Shown here: positions 42,803 to 51,840 of the stretch, piece after piece | Layout: each line of letters begins with the position of its first letter | How positions within the stretch are numbered: position 1 is the first letter of the stretch | From: Prevotella sp. E15-22 | GTDB taxonomy: Bacteria; Bacteroidota; Bacteroidia; Bacteroidales; Bacteroidaceae | Length of the DNA: 64,000 nucleotides | Assembly: GCF_023204875.1 (NCBI RefSeq) | Contig: NZ_CP096247.1 | Location: forward strand, 1,488,001-1,552,000 | Direction of reading: 5' to 3' | The notes under the pieces: generated by a model | What the model saw: the letters and a program-made list of their open reading frames with translations, nothing else | Databases searched by the model: none | Told to the model about the DNA's origin: nothing | Program-made: the position numbers and the translations under genes

Positions 42803-45391
42803 CTATTTGTTTATTAAGAAATTTAATATTCCTTTCATTATTATAGCTTTAATATCTTCATCCTTGATGCATTCAAATGGAAAACCCATGACAAATGCGT
42901 TGTATTTTCCATTCTGGCTAGCGACAGCTGCGCTAGTTCCGTCGGCATATACCATTGCAGGGAAAGCCAGCATGTTGGCAGGCATCAGTATATCTGTCTT
43001 GTTAGCGGAATAGTGTTGTTCGTTCAGCAATCGATAGAAACTGAATGTTTTTCCCATACCGCTCACGCCTTCGTTTAGATCGGTGTTGACGCCTTCGTAT
43101 CGTGTATTTAGAACGTCGTTCATAAATAATTTCTCGTCTTCTGATGTCATGTCCGAACCAGTATAGGCTCCGCTCACCAGAAGGTTGCCGCCTTGGGCCG
43201 TGTAGTTTCTGAGTTGCTGTTGTAGAGCATACGGGAAACTCTTATATAATACAATACTGTGTCCGTCGTTCTTTTCGAGTCCTAGCAGAAGGTCGACAAC
43301 CTGGTATGGGCGCAGGTCAAGATAGCCCTTTTCTATAGCTTTTCCTGATGCACTCATGATGTTGTAGTTGCCTGCGCGACGAATAGCATTAGCATGTTCA
43401 ACACTATAGTTGAATTCGTTGCCAGCAATGAACATTCCTTGAAAATCAGGGGTTGTATATCCCAGCCCGGTGGAATCCTCTACACCAATTTTTTTTACGT
43501 CGAAAATGCGCTGAAGTCCTAACCAACCGCATGTTCGCCCGTAGCTGATACCCATATCGTCGCTCATGTCGAAACCTTGTCCTGTTTTACTGATGGCTGG
43601 TGACGAGAGACGATTGAAGCCATTGACAATCATGATGTTTTGGCTGGCCTGTGGATTATATAGTGCGGTTAGCGTTTCTGAAGGGAAACTTTGTCCACCG
43701 TCGTTGTTTGCTGTTATTCGAAACTTATAGAGGATGTAAGGCTTTAACTGAATATTGCATGATGTGCCACGAAGATAGGTGCCGTTGTCGAAGTCGCCAT
43801 TTTCCTGACCAATATATAGGGTGTAGCCTGTTGGAGTTGATGTTACTTCTTGGCCGTCTTCCAGACCAATCCAACTTAGTTTTACTTGTCCTTTCTTGTC
43901 TGTGAACTCAATACGGAAGTCTGTGGGGGGTAAAGGCTGTACTACGCATTCTTTTCCGTGTCGTTGTGTGATGTATCGAAGCAATGTTTTATAGATGGAA
44001 CGTGCCAATGTGAATCGGAAGTTGGGATCTTGACCGTATTTCATATCGCCGAAGTTCTGGTGCGATAATGTCTCTAGAATGGCACTTGGCACGATGGGTA
44101 TGCGTGTCTCGGAATAGTTGCGGTTGTAGAGGTTGCGTGCCACCCATTCGCCAAGACGATATCTTAGGTCCTCGGTGGTGTTGTGCAGCAAATCGGAAGC
44201 CAGCTCATATGAAGCTTCACGACTGATTCCAGCAGCCAGAACGCTATCGCCGTGATGGGTGGTGCAGATGCTCAGAGAGCCGTAAACACCCACCCCGGTG
44301 TCTGTATAACCCGCATCGCTGTGAATGGCTAATGATAGTTCAATGGGGACTTTACGCCCGATGGAGTCGGGGGCAAAAGGCGAACCACCACATAAAAGGT
44401 TTGTCATGAGTGAACGGACGTTGATGTCGTCGCCATAGTCGTTCTCTCCATGCTTGGAACTGTATACGTCATAGGGCATTCCCGCCCATTGTGCATAGTA
44501 TCGGGCTCCCTCCAGGCAGCGTGGCAAGCCACTTGTCTCGCCGCCACGTTCAATATTTCCCATGCCTCCGCCAAATCTTACTGCATCGGCTGTTATGTGA
44601 CCTTTGTGGTGACTGTCATTTGATAAAATGACGCAATTCTGCTCAGAACAACCTTTGTCAAAAGCGAATGTTCCTAGATATACCCATGTGGAGCCACCCA
44701 TTTGCTGGTTGACATGAAACTCTGTCTTCTGACCTTTATGCCATACGGTGTAGTGTGCGTCGTCAACGGCATCTTCGATAGTCTGGTAGCTTACATAGAC
44801 AGCATACTGTCCCTCCTCGGGGATGTCTGGCTGGTAACTAACTGTACTTACTGCGTTGCGCGAATGGGTTGTCTCAATCATACGCGCTGTGCCTGCTTCG
44901 AAGGGGTTCTCTAGGTCGTGATATAATCCTGCATGCATGGCAAATCCTGCATGAGGAGCGTCTTTCCACGTATGGTGCGTTCCGTTTTCCTGATAGACTG
45001 ATGTCGACTGCTCGTAGTTGTTGTCAACGATAACCTCGTTGCGCTGCCAGTCGCGCTCGCGAGGTGTGAATACAACGGCACCGGCATTCTCGAGCATGGG
45101 GATGAGATATGGTACCACAATGGTTTGAGTGAATAAGTCCTCGGTGGTGCCAAATAATGCAGGACGCTGCCAACGCCATTGTCCTTCTTTGTTGTCGAAG
45201 TAGCGTCCGTGACTGGCCCAGAGTGCTATATGGCGCCCTTCCAGTCCGTGGCTGATGGAGTAGGGACGAGAAGTGTTCTTAACCCATGGCTCTCCTTTGT
45301 AATCTATATGTTCCCATGTAACTTGTGCTGTCAGGTGTTGACGACCTGATAGCACAAATAGTGTTAGAAATAGAAATGTTAGTCTATACAT
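42803..45391 (-). CDS. Exported amidase-like protein with golvesin/xanthan lyase-type domain
   Basis: An 862-residue exported protein. A signal peptide (MYRLTFLFLTLFVLSGRQHL) leads to a region resembling N-acetylmuramoyl-L-alanine amidase: ELSLAIHSDAGYTDTGVGVY and SAILETLSHQNFGDMKYG supply the expected His and Glu metal and catalytic positions. A beta domain of golvesin/xanthan-lyase type (YAVYVSYQTIEDAVDDAHYT) is inserted at about residues 190-270, and a fibronectin III-like domain follows (PLPPTDFRIEFTDKKGQVKL). The C-terminal third is unassigned. It is often annotated xanthan lyase in this phylum, but peptidoglycan is the more likely target (inference). It overlaps the acyltransferase gene by eight bases. 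Confidence 0.78.
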   Translation of the reverse strand: MYRLTFLFLTLFVLSGRQHLTAQVTWEHIDYKGEPWVKNTSRPYSISHGLEGRHIALWASHGRYFDNKEGQWRWQRPALFGTTEDLFTQTIVVPYLIPMLENAGAVVFTPRERDWQRNEVIVDNNYEQSTSVYQENGTHHTWKDAPHAGFAMHAGLYHDLENPFEAGTARMIETTHSRNAVSTVSYQPDIPEEGQYAVYVSYQTIEDAVDDAHYTVWHKGQKTEFHVNQQMGGSTWVYLGTFAFDKGCSEQNCVILSNDSHHKGHITADAVRFGGGMGNIERGGETSGLPRCLEGARYYAQWAGMPYDVYSSKHGENDYGDDINVRSLMTNLLCGGSPFAPDSIGRKVPIELSLAIHSDAGYTDTGVGVYGSLSICTTHHGDSVLAAGISREASYELASDLLHNTTEDLRYRLGEWVARNLYNRNYSETRIPIVPSAILETLSHQNFGDMKYGQDPNFRFTLARSIYKTLLRYITQRHGKECVVQPLPPTDFRIEFTDKKGQVKLSWIGLEDGQEVTSTPTGYTLYIGQENGDFDNGTYLRGTSCNIQLKPYILYKFRITANNDGGQSFPSETLTALYNPQASQNIMIVNGFNRLSSPAISKTGQGFDMSDDMGISYGRTCGWLGLQRIFDVKKIGVEDSTGLGYTTPDFQGMFIAGNEFNYSVEHANAIRRAGNYNIMSASGKAIEKGYLDLRPYQVVDLLLGLEKNDGHSIVLYKSFPYALQQQLRNYTAQGGNLLVSGAYTGSDMTSEDEKLFMNDVLNTRYEGVNTDLNEGVSGMGKTFSFYRLLNEQHYSANKTDILMPANMLAFPAMVYADGTSAAVASQNGKYNAFVMGFPFECIKDEDIKAIIMKGILNFLINK

Positions 45392-45938
45392 TACCTATCG
45401 TGAACAGTTCGGGCCGCTTGCCTTTAAAGTCTTTGAAGTATAGTTTTATTTCACGCATGTCAGCCTCAAGATCGCCTGTGGGGATGATGGTCTTGGTACA
45501 TTGAATGTGTTTCTTTTCGTAGTCCAAGCCGTAGAGCAGAATGGGAATGTTGGCTTTTAGTGCAATGAAGTAAAAGCCCTTCTTCCATTCCTCAACACGT
45601 GAGCGAGTACCTTCGGGGGTAATACATAGGTGAAAAGAGGTGGCTTGCTTGGCCGTCTCTGCCATTGAGTCGGTCATGCTTGTGTGTTTTTGACGGTATA
45701 CGGGGATGCCGCCTATTCGTTTGAATAATGTGCCAAGTGGCCAGAAAAACCACTCTTTCTTCATTAGAAAATTGCTGTCCAAACCTTTAGCACCATTATA
45801 TAGCTGGCCTATAAGAAAGTCCCAATTGCTGGTGTGTGGAGCAAGACAAATAATGTATTTCTCGGGATGTTTTTCAGTAATATTAGCTGTCCATCCCATT
45901 TTTTTGAATAATAACCAGTTACAAAATTTCTGCCACAT
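45384..45938 (-). CDS. PlsC-like acyltransferase
   Basis: A 184-residue lysophospholipid acyltransferase-like protein. It has the catalytic HxxxxD in APHTSNWDFLIG, the acceptor motif IGGIPVYRQ and the PEGTRS motif, in order. Such short forms often acylate glycerolipids or related lipids at the membrane; the acceptor is unknown. It begins directly where the previous gene stops (no gap) and overlaps the wall-protein gene. Confidence 0.88.
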   Translation of the reverse strand: MWQKFCNWLLFKKMGWTANITEKHPEKYIICLAPHTSNWDFLIGQLYNGAKGLDSNFLMKKEWFFWPLGTLFKRIGGIPVYRQKHTSMTDSMAETAKQATSFHLCITPEGTRSRVEEWKKGFYFIALKANIPILLYGLDYEKKHIQCTKTIIPTGDLEADMREIKLYFKDFKGKRPELFTIGNV

Positions 45939-46208
45939 TTACAGGTTGTTTATTTGGTCCACGATTTCACTCACCTGCGCTGCAAACTTCTCGCGCAAAT
46001 CCTTGTAGTATGCGCTGGCTTCAATGCCAGGTTCTGGATGTGATACGCGACTAATAAAATTGTGCTGGGTTTTGATGACTGCCACAAGCAATGCCTGGGT
46101 GTTATCCTTGTTGGCTTCGTTTCCGTACAATGAAGCAGCTACAGCCTCAGTAAACAGTTCTTCGCAGATCTGATTAATTACCTTCTTAAGTGTTCTCTTG
46201 TTTGCCAT
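45939..46208 (-). CDS. Hypothetical 89-residue protein
   Basis: Not recognised by name. The helical, soluble product begins MANKRTLKKVINQICEELF and has no export signal. The ATG at 46208 is chosen because it follows a consensus promoter by about 27 bp, while the longer frame to 46265 would run through that promoter. It is the first gene of the operon that continues with the acyltransferase. Confidence 0.75.
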   Translation of the reverse strand: MANKRTLKKVINQICEELFTEAVAASLYGNEANKDNTQALLVAVIKTQHNFISRVSHPEPGIEASAYYKDLREKFAAQVSEIVDQINNL

Positions 46209-46234
46209 AGTCTTTAGAGTTGTTGAATCCTTTG

Positions 46235-46266
46235 CAAAGATAAATAAAATAATTGTAACCTCCAAA
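46235..46266 (-). promoter_or_regulatory. Promoter for the five-gene minus operon
   Basis: On the minus strand TTTG (46263-46266) and TATCTTTG (46235-46242) are 20 bp apart, an exact consensus. It is divergent from the pfp promoter 17 bp away. Confidence 0.78.
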
Positions 46267-46282
46267 TCTTCTTGAATAATTT

Positions 46283-46314
46283 TTTGGGGGTTTCATATTT
46301 TTGTAGTACCTTTG
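46283..46314 (+). promoter_or_regulatory. Promoter for pfp
   Basis: TTTG at 46283-46286 and TACCTTTG at 46307-46314 are 20 bp apart, an exact consensus. The pfp ATG lies 50 bp after the -7 box. Confidence 0.82.
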
Positions 46315-46364
46315 CAACCAGAATCCAAAACATTATTTTATTTATATAATTGTTCTAGAACAGT

Positions 46365-48002
46365 ATGGAAAAAAGTGCATTGCAAATTGCAAGAGCAGCT
46401 TATCAGCCCAAGTTGCCCCGTGGTCTTAAGGGTGCAGTAAAGGTTGTTGAAGGTGCTCCCACTCAGAGTGTTGATAACCAGGAAGAAATCAAGGCCCTCT
46501 TCCCCAATACCTATGGAATGCCTCTTGTTGAGTTTGTTCCCGGTGAAGATAAGAGCTACGAGCCCATGAACGTTGGTATTATCCTTAGTGGTGGTCAGGC
46601 TCCTGGCGGTCATAACGTGATTACTGGTCTGTTCGATGCTGTGAAGCGTTTGAACCCAGCCAACCGTCTCTATGGCTTTATTCTTGGTCCTGGCGGTTTG
46701 GTTGATCACAACTACATGGAGCTCACCAAGGAGATTGTTGATGAGTATCGTAATACTGGTGGCTTTGATATGATTGGTTCTGGTCGTACAAAACTTGAGA
46801 AAGAGGAGCAGTTCGAGAAAGGTCTTGAGATTATTCGCGAGCTGGGTATTAAGGCTATCGTGATTATCGGTGGTGACGACTCAAATACCAACGCATGTGT
46901 GTTGGCAGAGTACTATGCTGCTAAGAAGTATGGTGTTCAGGTTATTGGTTGCCCCAAGACTATCGACGGTGACTTGAAGAACGATCAGATTGAAACTTCT
47001 TTCGGTTTCGATACCGCTTGTAAGACATACTCAGAGCTCATTGGTAATATCGAACGCGACTGTAACTCAGCACGTAAGTATTGGCACTTCATTAAGGTGA
47101 TGGGTCGTTCAGCTTCTCACATTGCACTTGAGTGCGCTTTGCAGACACAGCCAAACATCTGCCTCGTTTCTGAGGAGATTGAGCAGAAGGCCATGAGTCT
47201 TGATGATATCGTTGCTTATATTGCTAATGCTGTTGCTCAGCGTGCTGCCGATGGCAACAACTTTGGTACTGTTGTTATTCCTGAGGGCGTTATCGAGTTC
47301 ATCCCTGCCATCAAGAAACTTATTGCTCAGTTGAACGACGTTTTGGCTTTGCCCGAGGCAAAGAACATCAGTCGCGACGAGCAGGTTGACTTCGCTAAGA
47401 GTCACCTCACCGCAGAGAACCTTGCTGTATTTAACAGTCTGCCCGAGGGCGTGGCTCGTCAGCTGGCTCTTGATCGTGACCCTCACGGAAACGTACAGGT
47501 ATCGCTCATTGAGACCGAGAAGCTGCTTTCTGAGATGGTAGCTAAGAAGCTTGATGAAATGAAGAAAGAAGGTAAGTATGTTGGTAAATTCGCTGCTCAG
47601 CACCACTTCTTCGGTTATGAGGGTCGTTGTGCTGCTCCTTCTAACTTTGATGCCGACTATTGCTATGCTCTTGGTACCAGCGCAGCTCAGTTGATTGCTG
47701 CTGGCAAGACTGGTTATATGGCTATTGTGAAGAATACCACTGCTCCTGCCGATGATTGGAAGGCTGGTGGTGTGCCCATCACGATGATGATGAACATGGA
47801 GAAGCGTAATGGTGAGATGAAGCCTGTTATCCGCAAAGCTCTTGTAGAACTCGACGGTAAACCCTTCAAGACCTTCGCTGCTCAGCGTGATCGTTGGGCT
47901 CGCGAGACCGCTTACGTTTATCCCGGTCCTATTCAGTATTGGGGTCCCACAGAAGTTTGTGACCAGCCCACTAAGACGCTGGCACTTGAACAGGCAAAAT
48001 AA
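46365..48002 (+). CDS. pfp: Diphosphate-fructose-6-phosphate 1-phosphotransferase
   Basis: PPi-dependent phosphofructokinase, a reversible glycolytic step that spends pyrophosphate instead of ATP. The 545-residue long form has [20 protein letters not shown] at the phosphate site and GGDDSNTNA at residues 169-177, where the second Asp (ATP enzymes have Gly) marks PPi use, as does the Lys in PKTIDGDL. Codon usage is strongly biased, in keeping with high expression. It is followed within three bases by a GH25 gene. Confidence 0.95.
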   Translation: MEKSALQIARAAYQPKLPRGLKGAVKVVEGAPTQSVDNQEEIKALFPNTYGMPLVEFVPGEDKSYEPMNVGIILSGGQAPGGHNVITGLFDAVKRLNPANRLYGFILGPGGLVDHNYMELTKEIVDEYRNTGGFDMIGSGRTKLEKEEQFEKGLEIIRELGIKAIVIIGGDDSNTNACVLAEYYAAKKYGVQVIGCPKTIDGDLKNDQIETSFGFDTACKTYSELIGNIERDCNSARKYWHFIKVMGRSASHIALECALQTQPNICLVSEEIEQKAMSLDDIVAYIANAVAQRAADGNNFGTVVIPEGVIEFIPAIKKLIAQLNDVLALPEAKNISRDEQVDFAKSHLTAENLAVFNSLPEGVARQLALDRDPHGNVQVSLIETEKLLSEMVAKKLDEMKKEGKYVGKFAAQHHFFGYEGRCAAPSNFDADYCYALGTSAAQLIAAGKTGYMAIVKNTTAPADDWKAGGVPITMMMNMEKRNGEMKPVIRKALVELDGKPFKTFAAQRDRWARETAYVYPGPIQYWGPTEVCDQPTKTLALEQAK

Positions 48003-48005
48003 TTG

Positions 48006-48920
48006 ATGTCTGGAAATAAAACTATCAAGCGAAGTCAGGCGGGTCGCAAACGACCACGCTTGACTTCGCCTGTTCGTAGAAAGAAACCAAGTGTAATTAT
48101 CCGTTTGTTGCGCCATGTTCCAGGTTGGGCGTGGTGGATGGGCGGATTCTCAATTGCGGGTATTTATATTTGGTTCTTCTATTATTTCTTTGTTTCGTCT
48201 TCAGCATTGCGTTGGCAGGCACTTTATGGCGAAATAAACTATCCTGAAGGTTTTGATATTCACGGTATTGACATCAGTCACTATCAAGGTGAAATAGATT
48301 GGGAATTATTGCGAAACCAGGGCTCTATTGATGATTGCCCCATTTGTTTTGTTATGATCAAGGCTACAGAGGGTTGTACCAAGATTGACAAGAATTTCCA
48401 CGATAATTTCTATCAAGCCCGTGAATATGGTTTTACGCGTGGAGCCTATCATTATTTTAGTACCCAGTCTTCGGCAAAGGCACAGGCTTCCCATTTTATT
48501 AATACTGTAAAACTGGAACCTGGTGACCTTCCTCCCGTACTTGATGTGGAACAAAGACCTCGTCGACAGTCTTTAGACGATTTTCAGAATAGTGTGCTGG
48601 AATGGCTTCAAGTTGTTGAGTCGCATTATGGTGTGAAGCCCATTCTCTATACCTATTATAAGTTTAAACTCGATTATTTGAACGACTCAGTTTTTAATCA
48701 GTATCCCTATTGGATTGCGCATTATTATGTGGACAGTCTGAAGTATGAGGGCGATTGGAAGTTTTGGCAACACACTGATGCGGGCAGTCTGCCTGGCATC
48801 AAGGGACCGGTCGATTTCAATATCTATAATGGCTCATTCTACGATTTGCGTCAGATGACAATTGGTAGTCAGGAAACCATCGGTGTTGATGCATACAGAA
48901 CGCCTATTGAAAGCTACTGA
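48006..48920 (+). CDS. Membrane-anchored GH25 lysozyme-like muramidase
   Basis: A 304-residue protein with a basic cytoplasmic N-terminus (KRSQAGRKRPRL), one membrane helix at about 42-62 (AWWMGGFSIAGIYIWFFYYF) and a GH25 muramidase domain. The catalytic domain starts GIDISHYQGEIDW, includes MIKATEG and the acid pair in VLDVEQRP, and ends in PVDFNIYNGSFYDL. GH25 enzymes cleave the glycan strands of peptidoglycan. The start ATG at 48006 lies three bases after the pfp stop, so both are probably on one transcript. Confidence 0.92.
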   Translation: MSGNKTIKRSQAGRKRPRLTSPVRRKKPSVIIRLLRHVPGWAWWMGGFSIAGIYIWFFYYFFVSSSALRWQALYGEINYPEGFDIHGIDISHYQGEIDWELLRNQGSIDDCPICFVMIKATEGCTKIDKNFHDNFYQAREYGFTRGAYHYFSTQSSAKAQASHFINTVKLEPGDLPPVLDVEQRPRRQSLDDFQNSVLEWLQVVESHYGVKPILYTYYKFKLDYLNDSVFNQYPYWIAHYYVDSLKYEGDWKFWQHTDAGSLPGIKGPVDFNIYNGSFYDLRQMTIGSQETIGVDAYRTPIESY

Positions 48921-48929
48921 ATAATGCAC

Positions 48930-48946
48930 GGAAACAGTATGTTTCC
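48930..48946. terminator. Short hairpin between GH25 and hisB genes
   Basis: GGAAACA and TGTTTCC pair around GTA, in the 33-bp gap between the convergent GH25 and hisB genes. The stem is short and the T tract weak, so function is uncertain. Confidence 0.4.
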
Positions 48947-48953
48947 CGCTTCT

Positions 48954-50027
48954 TTATAGCATACCTTTTGTTGAGGGCAATTGATAGTGGTCTATGTCAC
49001 GACGTACGGCTGATTTCAGCGAACGTGCTAAAGCCTTAAAGATTGCTTCTGCTTTATGGTGCTCGTTGTCACCATCTGCCTCAATGTAGAGATTCATCTG
49101 TGCAGCATCACTCAGGCTTTTGAAGAAATGGAAGAACATTTCTGTTGGAACATCGCCAACATGCTCGCGATGAAATTCCGTATTCCAGATTAGCCAGGGA
49201 CGGCCACCAAAGTCTAAAGCTACGTGAGCATGACAGTCGTCCATGGGAAGTGAGAATCCATATCGCTCAATACCTCGTTTCGAACCTAACGCCTTCAGCA
49301 AACATTCACCTAAAGCCAGTCCTGTGTCCTCGATGGTGTGATGCTCGTCCACATGAAGGTCGCCCTTTGTGTGTATTACCAAATCCATCTGACCATGGCG
49401 TGCAATCTGTTCAAGCATATGGTCGAAGAATCCTAAACCGGTTTGTATGTCAGCTTGTCCGGTGCCGTCAAGTGTCACCTTTATATATATATCGGTTTCC
49501 TTGGTGGTTCGTTTCACTTCTGCAGTACGTTCTCCATCGAATATTTGTTCGGCCACCTGTTTCCACGAAAGGGCATCGCTTAATATTAGCGACTTACATC
49601 CTATATTCTTGGCAAACTGCGCATCTGTTTCACGATCACCAATAACATAGCTATTGGCTATGTCATAGGCAGGGTCGTTCATGTATTTCTCAACGAGGCC
49701 TGTCTGTGGCTTACGGGTGGGAGCATTGTCTTCCGGAAAGTGATTGTCCACGAGAATGTCGTCGAACTCAACACCTTCGCCTTTCAGAGCTTCCAAAATG
49801 AAATTATGCGCAGGCCAAAACGTGTCCTCAGGAAACGATGACGTACCTAATCCGTCCTGGTTGCTGACCATTACGAAGCGGAAATCAGTTTTTTCACGAA
49901 GAAAAGAAAGCCAACGAAAAACACCTGGCTTGAAGCGAATCTTTTCTAGGGCATCTACTTGTTCGTCGTGTGGTTCTTCGACGATGGTGCCGTCACGGTC
50001 AATGAATAGGATACGTTGAGGGTTCAT
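48954..50027 (-). CDS. hisB: Bifunctional histidinol-phosphatase/IGP dehydratase
   Basis: HisB carries out two steps of histidine synthesis. The N-terminal HAD domain has the nucleophile pair in FIDRDGTIV, a zinc-type loop is not clear, and [16 protein letters not shown] lies at the Mg site. The C-terminal IGP dehydratase domain shows [49 protein letters not shown] and [13 protein letters not shown]. The 357-residue length fits the fused form. No other his gene is present in the window, and its start overlaps the upstream membrane-protein gene by four bases. Confidence 0.95.
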   Translation of the reverse strand: MNPQRILFIDRDGTIVEEPHDEQVDALEKIRFKPGVFRWLSFLREKTDFRFVMVSNQDGLGTSSFPEDTFWPAHNFILEALKGEGVEFDDILVDNHFPEDNAPTRKPQTGLVEKYMNDPAYDIANSYVIGDRETDAQFAKNIGCKSLILSDALSWKQVAEQIFDGERTAEVKRTTKETDIYIKVTLDGTGQADIQTGLGFFDHMLEQIARHGQMDLVIHTKGDLHVDEHHTIEDTGLALGECLLKALGSKRGIERYGFSLPMDDCHAHVALDFGGRPWLIWNTEFHREHVGDVPTEMFFHFFKSLSDAAQMNLYIEADGDNEHHKAEAIFKALARSLKSAVRRDIDHYQLPSTKGML

Positions 50028-50752
50028 AGGTATTTCTTTTTATTGATTTCTTTTTGCTTGATGGTGTCAATTGTGTAGTATAGTGGGAACACGCTCCAAA
50101 GATGAACGAATGCCTGGATGAAACCTGCTATCGTAAATGCGATGAATGACAGCGTGGGAAGATAGTCGGGCATGCCCAACGGATCTCCTTCTAAAGCTCC
50201 AATATATGCTTTGACGTTTGCTATGGTAATGATAACACCAGGCATGCAGCATAGTAGGGTTGCTGCAGTCATAATGATGAAGACAAGTATGAGTGTGCCA
50301 ATCAGGAATCCCCAATGACGCCAATTGCGAAAGAACCAGCAGATGGCTGGTATAATCAATTTAAAGAACGTCTTCATGGGAAACGTTCCCCACCAATGTC
50401 TCGTACGTATAATCTCGCCAGTGGTGTAATGCTCGTAGCAGGCTTTGAAACCACACGAAGCTAAGATGACTATCATGATGTCGAATAGTATAGAACTGAC
50501 GATGTAAAGCATACTGTTGACAGTCATCGAAACTGGGTCTACATATCCTCCGGAGAAGGCTACAATGTATGTTGGGATTAAACTAATGACATTGTTCAGC
50601 GCCCATGCAAACGCAAGAGCATAGACAATGGCAATGAGCCAAACTGCACGAAAGATTTTCTTGAAGTTGTTGGTATAGAGCAAATAACCATCGCGGACAA
50701 TGGCTCGGATGCTGCGTACACGATGCGCGTTTAATTCGCTATTCTCGTTCAT
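50024..50752 (-). CDS. Hypothetical membrane protein
   Basis: A 242-residue protein with about five membrane helices (for example [20 protein letters not shown] and [20 protein letters not shown]) after a charged N-terminus. I do not recognise the family. It precedes hisB with a four-base overlap and is transcribed from one half of a symmetric divergent promoter. Its role with hisB is unclear and may be only by shared transcript. Confidence 0.7.
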   Translation of the reverse strand: MNENSELNAHRVRSIRAIVRDGYLLYTNNFKKIFRAVWLIAIVYALAFAWALNNVISLIPTYIVAFSGGYVDPVSMTVNSMLYIVSSILFDIMIVILASCGFKACYEHYTTGEIIRTRHWWGTFPMKTFFKLIIPAICWFFRNWRHWGFLIGTLILVFIIMTAATLLCCMPGVIITIANVKAYIGALEGDPLGMPDYLPTLSFIAFTIAGFIQAFVHLWSVFPLYYTIDTIKQKEINKKKYL

Positions 50753-50772
50753 GATGTCTCTTAATTTTTCTG

Positions 50773-50802
50773 CAAAGGTACAAAATAATTATTAATAGTC
50801 AA
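50773..50802 (-). promoter_or_regulatory. Promoter for the membrane protein-hisB operon
   Basis: On the minus strand TTG (50800-50802) and TACCTTTG (50773-50780) are 19 bp apart. The start codon at 50752 is 20 bases past the -7 box. It is the mirror image of the promoter for the oxidoreductase operon. Confidence 0.75.
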
Positions 50803-50832
50803 TTGTCAATTCTCATTTATTTTGTACCTTTG
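50803..50832 (+). promoter_or_regulatory. Promoter for the oxidoreductase-DUF4421-DUF1460-tsaC operon
   Basis: TTG at 50803-50805 and TACCTTTG at 50825-50832 are 19 bp apart. The start codon at 50849 is 16 bases past the -7 box. Its TTG abuts the opposite promoter's CAA, giving a central CAATTG. Confidence 0.75.
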
Positions 50833-50848
50833 CAGAAAATTAGCAATT

Positions 50849-51832
50849 ATGAAAAAGTTGAAGTGGGGTTTTATTGGCTGTGGAGAGGTTTGCGAGAAGA
50901 AAAGTGGACCGGCCTTTGCTGAAGTAGAGGACTCTACGGTTGTGGCTGTGATGAGCCGTTCGGAAAGAAAGGCACGGTCATATGCTGAGCGTCATCATGT
51001 GCCTAAGTGGTATACTGATGCACAGGAACTTATTGATGACCCTGATGTGAATGCTATTTATGTGGCTACTCCCCCTTCAAGTCATGCCACTTTTGCTATT
51101 ATGGCCATGAAGGCAGGAAAGCCAGTTTACGTAGAGAAACCTTTGGCAGCTAACTATGAGGACTGTGCTCGAATCAATCGCATTAGTGAGCAAACGGGTG
51201 TGCCGTGCTTTGTGGCTTATTATCGTAGATATTTACCTTATTTCTTGCGAGTTAAGAATATAGTTGAGCAGGGCATTATAGGTAATGTTATTAATGTGCA
51301 GATTAGGTTTGCTTGGCCACCCCGTGAGTTGGACTATGTTCATCCCGAGAATTTGCCATGGCGCCTTCAGCCAGATATTGCTGGTGGTGGTTATTTCTAC
51401 GATTTAGCGCCTCATCAACTTGATTTGCTACAGGAGATGTTTGGCGTCATTGTTGAAGCACGAGGAATATGTGCGAATCGTGGCCGACTGTATTCTGCTG
51501 AGGATTCTGTGAGCGCAGTGTTTCGTTTTGAAAACGGTTTGCCTGGCAGTGGCTCGTGGTGCTTTGTTGGCCATGAGTCGGCTCGCACCGATCGTATACT
51601 GATTATTGGTAATCAAGGTTCACTTAGTTTTTCGGTTTTCAATTACGACCCCATAGAACTGCATACTAGCGAAGGAACGCAACGTATAGAAGTGCCCAAT
51701 CCGCCTTATGTGCAGTATCCGTTGATTAAAAATGTGTGTGAACACTTGCAGGGTCGTGCCGTATGTACGGCCACTAGCGTGTCGGCTACCTCTGTTAACT
51801 GGGTGCTTGACCGTATTTTAGGAAAGTACTAA
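50849..51832 (+). CDS. Gfo/Idh/MocA family oxidoreductase
   Basis: A 327-residue NAD(P)-dependent oxidoreductase. The N-terminal Rossmann fold starts KLKWGFIGCGEVCEKKSGPA, has SRSERKARSYAERH and ATPPSSHATFA, and ends with the catalytic lysine motif KPVYVEKPLAANY. The C-terminal domain includes DIAGGGYFYDLAPHQLDLLQ. The substrate, usually a sugar or cyclitol, cannot be named. ATG 50849 is used because an in-frame start at 50822 overlaps the promoter. It begins a four-gene operon. Confidence 0.93.
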   Translation: MKKLKWGFIGCGEVCEKKSGPAFAEVEDSTVVAVMSRSERKARSYAERHHVPKWYTDAQELIDDPDVNAIYVATPPSSHATFAIMAMKAGKPVYVEKPLAANYEDCARINRISEQTGVPCFVAYYRRYLPYFLRVKNIVEQGIIGNVINVQIRFAWPPRELDYVHPENLPWRLQPDIAGGGYFYDLAPHQLDLLQEMFGVIVEARGICANRGRLYSAEDSVSAVFRFENGLPGSGSWCFVGHESARTDRILIIGNQGSLSFSVFNYDPIELHTSEGTQRIEVPNPPYVQYPLIKNVCEHLQGRAVCTATSVSATSVNWVLDRILGKY

Positions 51833-51840
51833 TGTAGGGA

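Noticed and set aside
47109..48116. 335-codon minus-strand frame opposite pfp
   Set aside because: It is a Ser/Leu-rich antisense shadow of a highly codon-biased gene.
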